64,000 nt of DNA, taken from positions 62,001 through 126,000 of the forward strand of contig NZ_JAQKQJ010000016.1 in assembly GCF_029109325.1 (NCBI RefSeq), in the 5' to 3' direction. This DNA is from Nodosilinea sp. PGN35 (lineage in GTDB: Bacteria > Cyanobacteriota > Cyanobacteriia > Phormidesmidales > Phormidesmidaceae). The notes below the pieces were generated by a model that was not told the origin of the DNA, ran no database searches, and saw only the letters and a list, made by a program, of their open reading frames with translations. The position numbers were made by a program, and so were the translations under genes. Positions 1 to 8,548 of this stretch are shown here, piece after piece. Each line of letters starts with the position of its first letter. The first letter of the stretch is position 1.

Positions 1-492
1 GCCTATATTGACCAGCCGGAGTTCATGGCGCTGCTGGAGAACACACCGGCGATCGCCAACCTGGATGCTGCCGACTTTGATGCCATTGTGGTCTGCGGTG
101 GCCAGTCGCCCATGTTTACCTTTCGCCAAGAGACGGCTTTGCGGGATTTATTCATGGCCTTTTACAACGCAGGCAAGCCCAGCGCGGCCCTCTGCCACGG
201 CACCTGCCTGCTGCTCGAAACCCGCCTGGCCGACGGTACGCCGCTAATTCAAAACAGGGTTATGACCGGCTTTGCCAACAGCGAAGAAGACTACGCCGAC
301 CAGGTGACGGGCCAGCGGGTAATGCCCTTTCGCATTGAGGATGAAGCGACCCAGCTGGGGGCCAAGTTCGTCACCCAGCCCGCCTTTACCCCCAATGCTG
401 TGCGCGACGGGCATTTGATTACTGGACAGCAGCAAAACTCTGGCGCTGAGACAGCCCGGCTACTGCTCAGCGTTCTACAGGCTGGGGGCTAA
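1..492 (+). CDS. DJ-1/PfpI (class I glutamine amidotransferase-like) protein, 5' truncated
   Basis: The reading frame is open from the first base of the window, so the true start lies upstream; 163 codons are visible. The part seen is the second half of a DJ-1/PfpI Rossmann-like domain. A strand ending in VVCGG precedes the nucleophile elbow ALCHGT, whose Cys is the expected catalytic residue, and the C-terminus carries DGHLITGQQ, the strand with the late family motif. Members act as glyoxalases, chaperones, amidases or isonitrile hydratases, so the substrate cannot be named from sequence. The stop lies 5 nt before the next start, which suggests co-transcription with the oxidoreductase. Confidence 0.85.
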   Translation, partial: AYIDQPEFMALLENTPAIANLDAADFDAIVVCGGQSPMFTFRQETALRDLFMAFYNAGKPSAALCHGTCLLLETRLADGTPLIQNRVMTGFANSEEDYADQVTGQRVMPFRIEDEATQLGAKFVTQPAFTPNAVRDGHLITGQQQNSGAETARLLLSVLQAGG

Positions 493-497
493 TCGCA

Positions 498-1133
498 ATG
501 AACTTAGCATTTATTGGTATTGGCCAGGTGGGGGCGGCTCTGGCGGGCAGTTTGGTCGCTTTGGGCCACACCGTCACCATCGCCGCCCGTGACCCTGGCT
601 CCAAAAGTGTGACCGAGGCGGTGGCTCGGTTTCCCCATTTGGCGGTAGCCTCCCCGGAGGATGCCATTGCGGCGGCGGAAGTCATCTTCTTGGCTACGCC
701 CTTTGCCACTGTGGAGGCGGCTTTGGCTAACGGCGATCGCTTTGCGGGCAAGGTGCTGATCGATTGCACCAACCCCGTGGGGTCGAACTTGACCCACGGG
801 CTCAATAGCGAGCGATCGGGCAGCGAATTTGTCCAGAGTCTGGTGCCCCAGGCCAGGGTGGTCAAAGCGTTTACCATTTGTGGCGTTGAAAATTTTGAAG
901 ACAACACCTACCCCGGCTACGGCGACCTCAAGCCCGCCATGCTGATGGCTGGGGATGATGCTGAGGCCAAGCAGGTTGTGGCTACTCTTTGCCAGGAGCT
1001 GGGCTGGGAGCCGGTGGATACTGGCCCAATTTCCACGGCCCTGCATTTGGAGCACATGACCCTACTGTGGATAAAAATGGCCAGAGTGCAAGGAGCAGGA
1101 GCCGGGTTTGTGTGGGCTCGGCTACAGCGGTAG
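498..1133 (+). CDS. NADPH-dependent F420 reductase-like / NADP-binding oxidoreductase
   Basis: A 211-residue protein that opens with a Rossmann dinucleotide-binding strand and the loop GIGQVG (about residues 7-12), followed by helix and AARDPGSKS, where the basic residue suggests NADP rather than NAD. The middle has the IDCTNPVG segment and then KAFTICGVENF, typical of the family called coenzyme F420-dependent NADP oxidoreductase. Cyanobacterial members probably act on other substrates. It follows the DJ-1/PfpI gene by 5 nt, so the two probably form an operon. The exact reaction is unknown. Confidence 0.85.
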   Translation: MNLAFIGIGQVGAALAGSLVALGHTVTIAARDPGSKSVTEAVARFPHLAVASPEDAIAAAEVIFLATPFATVEAALANGDRFAGKVLIDCTNPVGSNLTHGLNSERSGSEFVQSLVPQARVVKAFTICGVENFEDNTYPGYGDLKPAMLMAGDDAEAKQVVATLCQELGWEPVDTGPISTALHLEHMTLLWIKMARVQGAGAGFVWARLQR

Positions 1134-1207
1134 AGCGATCGCGGCTAGCCGAAATTCTGTTTGCCGAGCACCCTTGGCCAACAAAGTGGTCAGGCGCTGA
1201 TCGGACT

Positions 1208-1876
1208 TTATGGATGGTTGGATACCAGCGGTTCCTGGCGTTCGGCGACAACGGCATAGAAGGGATCGCCACCAGCCATGCCCAGCATTTGCAGAATGGC
1301 GGGCACGCTGGGGGTGTGAGCCACTACCTCGGGGTTACTGAAGCCGGGCACAGAGCCAAAATAACCTTTCACCAAGTTGACCCGGCGGGTCTCGCTGCCG
1401 TCGCGCCAGGCGGCGATCGCCTTTTGATAAAACATTCGGTTCGAGAAGCTGACAATGGCGATGCCGCCCGGCTTGAGGATGCGGTAGATCTCGCCAAATA
1501 CCATCTCGGGCTGCTGTAGGTACTGCACCGACACGGTGTTTAGCACGGCATCAAAGGACTGGTCTACCAGGGGCAGTTTGGGGTTTTCGTTGAGGTTTTG
1601 CACAAAGTAGTGGTTGAGGCGAGGGTTTTTGGCCAGTTCTTCAGCGTTCATGCCGTGGCCTTCGACCCACTCAAAGTCTACGTCGGCGGGCAGGTGCGAA
1701 ACCCAGCTGCTCATCATGTCAAAGATGCGGCTGTTGGGGCGCAACCGCTGGCGGTAAAGCTCGGTGAGCTGCTGAATGAAGCCGTCGTCTACGTGGGTGA
1801 CAAAGCGGGGCGCGTCGTAGAAAAAAGTGTCGCTAGACTCGTCAAGCTTGGTGCGTTGGTCGGGCTGAAGCAGCAT
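1208..1876 (-). CDS. class I SAM-dependent methyltransferase
   Basis: About 222 residues from the ATG at 1876. An in-frame upstream ATG at 1957 would add 27 residues that look non-coding, so I prefer the inner start. The core resembles Methyltransf_11: an IFDMMSSW strand, an acidic second strand (DFEWVEGHGMN), FDAVLNTVSVQYL at the motif II position, and ILKPGGIAIVSFSNRMF as post-motif II and III. The acceptor is unknown. The neighbour on one side is convergent and no operon is apparent. Confidence 0.85.
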   Translation of the reverse strand: MLLQPDQRTKLDESSDTFFYDAPRFVTHVDDGFIQQLTELYRQRLRPNSRIFDMMSSWVSHLPADVDFEWVEGHGMNAEELAKNPRLNHYFVQNLNENPKLPLVDQSFDAVLNTVSVQYLQQPEMVFGEIYRILKPGGIAIVSFSNRMFYQKAIAAWRDGSETRRVNLVKGYFGSVPGFSNPEVVAHTPSVPAILQMLGMAGGDPFYAVVAERQEPLVSNHP

Positions 1877-2040
1877 GGTGACAGGAGCTAAGGGCTTTCT
1901 TTGAGTGTAAACAAAGATTAAGCTCAGGGCTACGGCGATTCCCTTAGAAATTGCCATAGCCCTGGGCTTTTAGGTTTAGAGGGTTATTTGCCAGGTCAGG
2001 GCAATATCCCTGTCCTCTAGTGCTGGCGATCGCACAACAG

Positions 2041-2658
2041 TTAGGGCTCACCCCGCATTGCCGGCGGCTGCCAATCGCTAAAGCCTTCCATGTGGCCCCA
2101 GTAGCCGCGAAAGCCAATAATTGCCCACACCAGCGCCGCTACCAACAGGACTGCGGCCCCCAGGGTGCGCCAGCTTTTGTTGCCCCGCAGATATACCAGC
2201 GTGGGGGCCGCCAGCACCCCGCCCAGACCAGTCAAGATAAAGCCCAATCCGGCCACCAGCGGCTGTTGGGTCTGCCCCAAATTGATAATGCGTGCCCCAA
2301 CGACAATTGCAGTGAGGCCGGCAAAAAAGGCGTAGACGGTGAGCGAGAGCAGGTCCCAGCCCTGGGCGATGGCGATCGCCGCCGCCAGGTACAGCCCGCC
2401 GAACAGCACCGTGGTTTCGCCGAAGGAAATGTTGAAGCTGCCCGGTATCGGCCAGGTCCACATCATGTGGAGACCGGTAGCCAGGGCGATCGCCCCCACC
2501 AGCCCAAAGCCCGGTATCCACCGCTTGAGGTTGGCTCCATCGAGCCCGCGATAGACAAAGTCGGCCAGCAGCACCAGCCCCGCAACCATGTTGATCAGCA
2601 TCAGGGTGATGTAGTCAATAAACATGACGGCAGCGTTATAGAATGCAACGTTTTCCAT
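2041..2658 (-). CDS. DUF981 family multi-pass membrane protein
   Basis: About 205 residues from the ATG at 2658; a TTG 12 nt upstream is the alternative. The protein is almost wholly hydrophobic with six or so membrane segments. It shows the conserved blocks I associate with DUF981: FIDYITLMLINMVAGL near the N-terminus, ATGLHMMWTWPIPGS after the second segment, FGETTVLFG, and GLTAIVVGARIINLG. No catalytic motif is evident and the function is unknown. It is divergent from the symporter remnant that begins just upstream. Confidence 0.8.
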   Translation of the reverse strand: MENVAFYNAAVMFIDYITLMLINMVAGLVLLADFVYRGLDGANLKRWIPGFGLVGAIALATGLHMMWTWPIPGSFNISFGETTVLFGGLYLAAAIAIAQGWDLLSLTVYAFFAGLTAIVVGARIINLGQTQQPLVAGLGFILTGLGGVLAAPTLVYLRGNKSWRTLGAAVLLVAALVWAIIGFRGYWGHMEGFSDWQPPAMRGEP

Positions 2659-2684
2659 CCTAGCGGGCAATTAGCCTACCAGAA

Positions 2685-3015
2685 CCAATGTGCTGGGCAT
2701 TCGCCATGCCACCGCCCATGGAGTCGGGGGCGACAGGCTGCTGCTGATCATCCGCCTGATGGCGATCGCCATTACGGTACTGGGGGTGCTGCTGGGCCTG
2801 AAGGTATCCCAGCCCGGGGACTGCTGCTGCTGGCCTTTGACATGGAGCTTTGCAGGGCTGGTGGTGCCTCTGATTGACGGTCTGTTTTGGGCCAAAGCAA
2901 CGCGGCAGGGGGCGCTGGCCTGCATTGGGGTGGGGTTGCTGTCGCGCCTGCTGATCTCTACACGGTCCTCAGCCGATGCGATGGAGGGCCGTGTGGTAAC
3001 CAACCTATTCAAGAG
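2685..3015 (+). pseudogene. remnant of a sodium:solute symporter (SSS family), frameshifted
   Basis: Reading from 2690 gives VLGIRHATAH, then DRLLLIIRLMAIAITVLGVL, which matches the late transmembrane part of SSS-family symporters. Near 2805 the match moves to another frame (GLLLLAFDMEL) and near 2845 it returns to the first (FAGLVVPLIDGLFWAKATRQ). Two compensating indels are therefore likely. The first two thirds of a symporter are missing, because the divergent DUF981 gene lies directly upstream. This explains an otherwise empty stretch between two genes. The identification rests on remembered family patterns. Confidence 0.6.
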
Positions 3016-3021
3016 AGCCTT

Positions 3022-3669
3022 CTACGCCATCACCGCTTCCGCCTGGGTGCGCACCCGATCGAGCAAATCCTTGAGGCCGTAGGGGTTGACCCGGTAGCTG
3101 AGCGGGTGGGCAATCAGCCGGGCGGTGCTGTGGTACAGCACCTCTAGCTCCATCAGGTTGTTTTCCTTCAGGGTTTTGCCGGTGGAAACCAGATCGACGA
3201 TCGCCTCCGACATGCCCGTAATCGGCCCCAGTTCTACCGAGCCGTAGAGGGGCACAATTTCCACCGGCAGATCTAAGCTTTGGAAGTAGTCGCGGGCGCA
3301 GTTGACGTACTTAGAGGCCACCCGGCTGTGGGCGGGCAGGTCAAGGGCTGAGCGGTAGGGGCTGGTGGTTTTGACCGCCACCGACAGGCGGCAGCCGCCA
3401 AAGCCCAGATCGGCCAGATGGGCGACAGCGGGCTTTTTCTCGCGCAGCACATCGTAGCCGACCATGCCTAGCTGAGCCTGGCCGTACTCCACGTACACCG
3501 GCACATCCTGAGCGCGCACCAGGAGCCCGGTAGCCTGGCCCGAGGCGTCGGTAATTTGCAGCTGGCGGTTGGCACCGTCAAGAAACAGACTAAAGTCGAG
3601 GCCTACGGCCTGGAGTAGGCGAATGCTGTCTTTGAGCATGCCGCCCTTGGGCAGCGCGATGGTGAGCAT
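3022..3669 (-). CDS. hisG: ATP phosphoribosyltransferase, short form
   Basis: Catalyses the first step of histidine synthesis, joining ATP and PRPP. It is 215 residues, the length of the short HisG that needs the regulatory subunit HisZ; HisZ is not in this window. It begins with the family hallmark LTIALPKGGML and carries the PRPP-binding region ITGMSEAIVDLVSTGKTLKEN. A ribosome site AAGGA lies 7 nt before the ATG. It reads in the same direction as dapL, 97 nt downstream of it, with a 42-bp palindrome in the gap. Confidence 0.95.
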   Translation of the reverse strand: MLTIALPKGGMLKDSIRLLQAVGLDFSLFLDGANRQLQITDASGQATGLLVRAQDVPVYVEYGQAQLGMVGYDVLREKKPAVAHLADLGFGGCRLSVAVKTTSPYRSALDLPAHSRVASKYVNCARDYFQSLDLPVEIVPLYGSVELGPITGMSEAIVDLVSTGKTLKENNLMELEVLYHSTARLIAHPLSYRVNPYGLKDLLDRVRTQAEAVMA

Positions 3670-3725
3670 GGGGTTTTCCTTTACAAGGTCAATTCACGCT
3701 AAGGGAAAGTTTAGAGCTGGAGAAT

Positions 3726-3767
3726 GGGGTTGTTGAACGTTGGAACGTTCCAACGTTCAACAACCCC
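3726..3767. repeat. perfect 42-bp palindrome between dapL and hisG
   Basis: Each 21-nt arm is the exact reverse complement of the other. The left arm runs GGGGTTGTTG from 3726 and the centre is GGAACGTTCC. The last base overlaps the dapL stop codon (3767-3769). No T-run follows on either side, so a standard intrinsic terminator is not obvious, but the hairpin could end dapL transcription or act as a processing site before hisG. Its AACGTT core resembles the core of the interspersed elements near 31-43 kb. Confidence 0.95.
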
Positions 3768-5002
3768 TACACCCGAAACTTTTCGGTGACGCGGCGCATG
3801 GCTTCGTTCACGTTTTCGCGGCTGTTGAAGGCCGAAATGCGGAAGTAGCCTTCGCCTGCGGCCCCAAAGCCCGAGCCGGGGGTGCCGACCACATGGCAGG
3901 TGTGCAGCAGCTTGTCGAAAAAGTCCCAGCTGGTGAGGTCGTTGGGGGTTTTGACCCAGACGTAGGGGGCATTGACGCCGCCATAGACGGCAATGCCAGC
4001 GGCGGTGAGCTGCTCGCGAATGATGCGAGCGTTCTCCATATAAAAGTCGATGAGCGCCTTGGTCTGGGCCTGGCCCTCGGGCGAATAGACCGCCTCGGCC
4101 CCCCGCTGCACAATATAGGAGACGCCGTTAAACTTGGTGGACTGGCGGCGATTCCACAGGCCGTGGAGGGCAACGTCGGTGCCATCGGCGGCTTTGCCCA
4201 TCAGGGTCTTGGGCACCACCGTCAGGGCGCAGCGGGTGCCGGTAAAGCCCGCATTCTTAGAGAAGGAGCGGAACTCGATCGCACAGTCCCGCGCCCCTTC
4301 AATTTCATAGATGGAGTGGGGGATGGTGGGGTCGGTGATGAAGGCTTCGTAGGCGGCGTCGAACAGAATGATCGAGCCGTGGGCGCGGGCGTAGTTGACC
4401 CAGGCTTGCAGGTGCTCTTTGCTGGCTACCGCCCCGGTGGGGTTGTTGGGGAAGCAGAGATAGATCAAGTCTACTTTTTCGTGGGGAATGCTGGCGGTGA
4501 AGGCATTGGCGGCGCTGATCGGCAGGTAGGTGAGGCCGCCGTACTCGCCGGTTTCGTTGGCGGGGCCGGTGTGGCCTGCCATGACGTTGGTGTCAACGTA
4601 GACGGGGTAGACCGGGTCGGTGACGGCGATGGAGTTGTTGCTGCCGAAGATATCTAAAATGTTGCCGCAGTCGCACTTGGAGCCGTCGGAGATAAATATT
4701 TCGCTGGCGTCGATGTCGCAGCCCCGGCTCTGAAAGTCGTGCTGGGCAATTTTTTCGCGCAGCCAGAGGTAGCCCTGCTCGGGGCCATAGCCGTGGAAGG
4801 AGGCGCGATCGCCCATGTCTTCCACCGCTTTGACCATAGCGGTGCGGCAGGCTTCGGGCAGGGGCTCGGTCACATCGCCAATGCCCAGCTTAATGATCGG
4901 GGCGTCGGGGTTGGCCTCGGCAAAGGCGCTGACCCGGCGAGCAATTTCGGGGAACAGGTAGCCCGCTTTAAGCTTGAGATAGTTGTCGTTGATGGTGGCC
5001 AT
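3767..5002 (-). CDS. dapL: LL-diaminopimelate aminotransferase
   Basis: A 411-residue PLP enzyme that converts tetrahydrodipicolinate directly to LL-diaminopimelate, the short route used by cyanobacteria and plants. The start is IND-NYLKLKAGYLFPEIARR, typical of DapL. The PLP-binding lysine lies in FRSFSKNAGFTGTRC and the substrate-site loop is LCFPNNPTGA. DGSKCDCGN is also characteristic. With lysA at 38.9 kb, the window holds two enzymes of the lysine and peptidoglycan precursor pathway. The stop overlaps the palindrome before hisG. Confidence 0.97.
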   Translation of the reverse strand: MATINDNYLKLKAGYLFPEIARRVSAFAEANPDAPIIKLGIGDVTEPLPEACRTAMVKAVEDMGDRASFHGYGPEQGYLWLREKIAQHDFQSRGCDIDASEIFISDGSKCDCGNILDIFGSNNSIAVTDPVYPVYVDTNVMAGHTGPANETGEYGGLTYLPISAANAFTASIPHEKVDLIYLCFPNNPTGAVASKEHLQAWVNYARAHGSIILFDAAYEAFITDPTIPHSIYEIEGARDCAIEFRSFSKNAGFTGTRCALTVVPKTLMGKAADGTDVALHGLWNRRQSTKFNGVSYIVQRGAEAVYSPEGQAQTKALIDFYMENARIIREQLTAAGIAVYGGVNAPYVWVKTPNDLTSWDFFDKLLHTCHVVGTPGSGFGAAGEGYFRISAFNSRENVNEAMRRVTEKFRV

Positions 5003-5067
5003 GGAGCGTTACGAGATGGTGACAGGTTGCGATGGTGACAGTTACTTAACTAAGGGTACAGCGCGAC

Positions 5068-5135
5068 GGGGGTGTGGGGAGTATGTGGGGTGGGGAGTAA
5101 TGGGGTGAGGGAGATGGGGGTGAGGGAGATGGGGA
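5068..5135. repeat. purine-rich degenerate repeat in the dapL-purC gap
   Basis: The strand is almost all G and A with repeated GAGGGAGATGGGG and GTGGGGAGTA units. It lies between the divergent dapL and purC genes. Similar strongly purine/pyrimidine-biased tracts occur upstream of the ABC ATPase (17145-17240) and glsA (56771-56804), so this is one of several dispersed low-complexity tracts. No promoter can be read with confidence here. Confidence 0.6.
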
Positions 5136-5256
5136 AGTTGGGTGCTGAGTTCGCAAAGCATAATTCAGTCCACTCCATTACCCCGTCACTCCATCACCCT
5201 CATCTACAAACCGCCCAGGGCGCTACTATGGGATGTCCCCGCTACCACCTAGGATC

Positions 5257-6018
5257 ATGGTTGCTGCTGACACTGCTGACGAAAAACCCTTCGGCAAAAA
5301 ACTCTACGAAGGCAAGGCCAAAATCATCTACGCCACCGACGACCCAGCGGTGCTGCTGACCTACTTTAAAGACGACGCCACCGCGTTTAATGCCCAAAAA
5401 AAAGGTCAGATCGTCGGCAAGGGGCAGATCAACTGCGCCATTTCCACCTATTTGTTTCAACAGCTCGAGGCGGCGGGCATTGCCACCCACTGGTTAGAGA
5501 CGACGGGCGATCGCACCATGCGGGTCAAAGCCCTCCAGATCATCCCCCTCGAAGTCGTGGTTCGCAACCTGGCGGCGGGCAGCCTCTGTAAGCAGACCGG
5601 TCTGCCCCTGGGCCAGCGCCTGGAGCCACCGCTGGTGGAGTTCTACTATAAAGATGACGCCCTGGGCGACCCGCTGCTGACGGGCGATCGCATTCGCGCT
5701 ATGGCGATCGCCAGCGAGGAACAGATCGCCACTCTGCGCCGTCTTGCCCTCAGCATCAATCAAATCCTGACGGATTTCTTTATGGGCTGCGCCATTACTT
5801 TAGTTGACTTCAAGCTAGAGTTTGGCCTCGATGCCCACCAGCAGGTTTTGCTGGGCGATGAAATTAGCCCAGACACCTGCCGTCTGTGGGATCAAACCAC
5901 CGATGACGTAGCCCAACGGGTGCTCGATAAAGATCGCTTTCGGCAAGATCTGGGCCAGGTCGAAACCGCCTACCAGCGTGTGCTAGAAAAGGTGGCGGCA
6001 CAATCGGCCAAGAATTAG
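5257..6018 (+). CDS. purC: phosphoribosylaminoimidazole-succinocarboxamide synthase (SAICAR synthetase)
   Basis: Purine synthesis enzyme joining CAIR and aspartate with ATP. About 253 residues from the ATG at 5257; an ATG 24 nt upstream (5233) is also in frame and cannot be excluded. Family motifs are LYEGKAKIIYATDD at the N-terminus, FKDDATAFNAQKK, the substrate loop IIPLEVVVRNLAAGS, and TLVDFKLEFG with LLGDEISPD. The gene stands alone, divergent from dapL and followed after 127 nt by omp85. Confidence 0.95.
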   Translation: MVAADTADEKPFGKKLYEGKAKIIYATDDPAVLLTYFKDDATAFNAQKKGQIVGKGQINCAISTYLFQQLEAAGIATHWLETTGDRTMRVKALQIIPLEVVVRNLAAGSLCKQTGLPLGQRLEPPLVEFYYKDDALGDPLLTGDRIRAMAIASEEQIATLRRLALSINQILTDFFMGCAITLVDFKLEFGLDAHQQVLLGDEISPDTCRLWDQTTDDVAQRVLDKDRFRQDLGQVETAYQRVLEKVAAQSAKN

Positions 6019-6145
6019 CGCCATCAATGCGGTAGAATTTGTCCGATTGTGGGGGCAGCGGCCCGCCCAGGGCAGTTTCCCGGGCTGAGAGCCAGGGAGA
6101 TCAGCCCTTGATTGGTGTGTGGACGTGTTTAGCAGGTGTGTTTAG

Positions 6146-8548
6146 ATGCGGGTATCTCCTAGTTATTTGCTGGCGGTTTTGGCCACCTCTGGACTGGTTG
6201 GGCTAGTTGCAGCTCCGGCCCAGGCCAACCCAGCCGCCCCCGAGTCAGCCGTTCAGGGGGCTTCCCCCGAGGCTGAGTCGCTCAATGCCCTCGGTGCGGC
6301 AGCCTACAGCCAAAGCGCCTCTGGGTTGGCCTCGCCAGAGCCCAACTCCAGCGCAGAAGCCTCCGGCGCATCCGTCCAGACCCTCGACTTTGGCCTGGTG
6401 CAGCCCGATTTAGGTGCCAGCCCCGTTGCCGAGACCCTTCAGGGTGCGATCGACGACTATCGTGCCAGCGGTGGCGAAACCCATGGCGAAAGCGAATCTG
6501 CTACAGATGCTACCACCGCCCTTTGGCCCCAGGCTAGCCCGGCCTCTACCCCTGAGCCTCAGAGTGCTCAGCTAGCTCAGACCCCCAGCACCCAGCGCGA
6601 GATCACCCCCGAAGAAGCTCAGCGCATTCTCGATGGGGCCGTGCAGCGCCGCAGTCAGCCTCAGCCCGTACCCAGTCAGCCGGGGCAGGCCGAGGCTCCC
6701 GCAGAAGAACCTGGCGAGGCAGCCCTTGAAGAACCGGCCGATGAAACCCCGGAAGCCCCTGCCGCAGCAGCCGAGGAACCTCGGGTGCTGGTGGCAGAGG
6801 TGCAGGTGCAGCCCACCCAGGGTACCCTCGACCCGGCCCTTGAGAACCTGATTTTCAGCGTGATTGAAACCAGGGCCGGGCGCACCACTACTCGCACCCA
6901 GCTTCAGCAAGACATCAACAGCATCTTTGCCACCGGCTACTTTGCCGACGTGGATGCCCAGCCCCAGGACACCGATCTCGGGGTGCGGGTCACCTTCTTA
7001 GTGCAGCCCAACCCAGTGCTCACCGATGTGCGATTGCAGGGTAACGAAGTGCTGCCCCAGGCCGTGGTAGACGATATCTTTGCCGACCAGAAGGGCCAAA
7101 TCATCAACCTGATTGACTTTCAAGAAGGCATTCTGGAACTCAACCAGTGGTATCAAGACCAGGGGTACGTGCTTGCCCAAGTGGTCGCAGCCCCTCAGGT
7201 TTCATCGGCGGGGGTCGTCACCCTGGAAGTCGCTGAAGGTGTAATTGAAAACATCGAGGTGCGCTACATCAATGACCTGGGCCAGACCGTTGACGACGAG
7301 GGCAACCCGGTGCAGGGGCGCACTCGACCCTTCATCATTACCCGCGAGTTTGAGACTCAGCCCGGTGAAGTATTCAACCAGGCCCGCATTGAGCGAGACT
7401 TTCAGCGAGTGTTTGGCCTGGGAATTTTTGAGGATGTCGTGCCGGGGCTAGAGCCTGCCCCCGACGATCCTCGCAAAGTTACGGTCATTGTCAACGTGTC
7501 GGAGCGCAACACCGGCTCGGTAGCCGCTGGTCTGGGCTTTAACTTTACCGGCGATCTGTTTGGTACGGTCAGCTTCCGTCAGGATAACTTTGGCGGCAAT
7601 AACCAGAAGTTCAGCGCCGAGGCTCAGCTCAGCACCCGCGATATTCTCTTTGATCTGTCTTTTACCGATCCCTGGATTGCGGGCGACCCCTTCCGCACCT
7701 CCTACACTGCCACGGCCTTCGCCCGCTCGGCCAACAACCTCAACTTCGAGGCTGGCCCCAACCCCATCAACCTGGCCAACGGCGATCAGGTTCGCATTCG
7801 TCGCTTTGGTACCGGCATTACCTTTAGCCGTCCCCTCGACAACGGCTGGACGGTGGCCGTGGGGACTCTGTTTCAGAATGTGTCGGCCCGCGACGCTGGC
7901 GGCAGCGTCAATGCGGTAGATGCGGCGGGCAATCCGCTGACGGCCAGCGGCACCGGGGTAGACGACCTGTGGACTTTTCCCATTAGCGCCACCCTCGATC
8001 GCCGCAACGATGCCTTCAACCCCACCAGCGGCAGCATTCTCCGCCTGAACTCAGAGCAGTCGGTGCCCCTGGGGCGGGGCAGCATCTTTATGAACCGGCT
8101 GCGGGGTAGCTACAGCTACTACATTCCCCTCAATCTGCTGAATTTTGCCGAGGGTGCCCAGGCGCTGGCCCTCAACATTCAGGCCGGCACCATTGTAGGC
8201 GAAGTGCCTCCCTACGAAGCCTTTGCCCTGGGGGGCACTAACTCGATTCGGGGCTACGATGAAGGAGAAGTGGGGAGCGGTCGCAGCTATGCCCAGTTCA
8301 CCGCCGAGTATCGGTTCCCGCTGTTCTCCTTCTTGGGTGGTGCTCTGTTTGTGGATGTGGGTACCGACCTGGGCAGCGGCAATGCCGTGCCCGGTGCCCC
8401 TGGCCCATCGCGGGGCAAGCCCGGCAGCGGGTTTGGCTACGGCGCTGGGGTGCGTCTCTCTACGCCCCTCGGCCCGCTGCGGGTAGACTATGGCTTTAAC
8501 GACCAGGGCCAGGGACGCATTCACTTCGGCTTTGGGGAGCGGTTCTAA
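6146..8548 (+). CDS. Omp85/BamA-type outer membrane protein assembly factor
   Basis: An 800-residue outer-membrane barrel that inserts other barrel proteins. Residues 1-27 form a signal peptide ending APAQA. Residues 28-200 are a low-complexity Pro/Ala/Glu-rich region usual in cyanobacterial Omp85. About 210-460 hold POTRA domains (VLVAEVQVQPTQG; VRLQGNEVLPQAVV; EGVIENIEVRYI). About 470-800 are the barrel with FALGGTNSIRGYDEGEVG, the conserved L6-type loop, and the C-terminal FGFGERF with terminal Phe. The stop overlaps the lpxC start (TAATG), so it leads the lipid A cluster. This gene order is conserved in cyanobacteria. Confidence 0.95.
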   Translation: MRVSPSYLLAVLATSGLVGLVAAPAQANPAAPESAVQGASPEAESLNALGAAAYSQSASGLASPEPNSSAEASGASVQTLDFGLVQPDLGASPVAETLQGAIDDYRASGGETHGESESATDATTALWPQASPASTPEPQSAQLAQTPSTQREITPEEAQRILDGAVQRRSQPQPVPSQPGQAEAPAEEPGEAALEEPADETPEAPAAAAEEPRVLVAEVQVQPTQGTLDPALENLIFSVIETRAGRTTTRTQLQQDINSIFATGYFADVDAQPQDTDLGVRVTFLVQPNPVLTDVRLQGNEVLPQAVVDDIFADQKGQIINLIDFQEGILELNQWYQDQGYVLAQVVAAPQVSSAGVVTLEVAEGVIENIEVRYINDLGQTVDDEGNPVQGRTRPFIITREFETQPGEVFNQARIERDFQRVFGLGIFEDVVPGLEPAPDDPRKVTVIVNVSERNTGSVAAGLGFNFTGDLFGTVSFRQDNFGGNNQKFSAEAQLSTRDILFDLSFTDPWIAGDPFRTSYTATAFARSANNLNFEAGPNPINLANGDQVRIRRFGTGITFSRPLDNGWTVAVGTLFQNVSARDAGGSVNAVDAAGNPLTASGTGVDDLWTFPISATLDRRNDAFNPTSGSILRLNSEQSVPLGRGSIFMNRLRGSYSYYIPLNLLNFAEGAQALALNIQAGTIVGEVPPYEAFALGGTNSIRGYDEGEVGSGRSYAQFTAEYRFPLFSFLGGALFVDVGTDLGSGNAVPGAPGPSRGKPGSGFGYGAGVRLSTPLGPLRVDYGFNDQGQGRIHFGFGERF

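Noticed and set aside
2020..2877. 285-codon frame spanning the DUF981 gene and the symporter remnant
   Set aside because: The first part is antisense to a clear membrane protein; only its last residues (LLLLAFDMEL) are meaningful, as part of the frameshifted symporter.
6070..6112. GGGCTGAGAGCC and CAGCCCTTGA before omp85, which recall the TPP riboswitch phrase CTGAGA
   Set aside because: The other conserved TPP elements are missing and the downstream gene has no link to thiamine.
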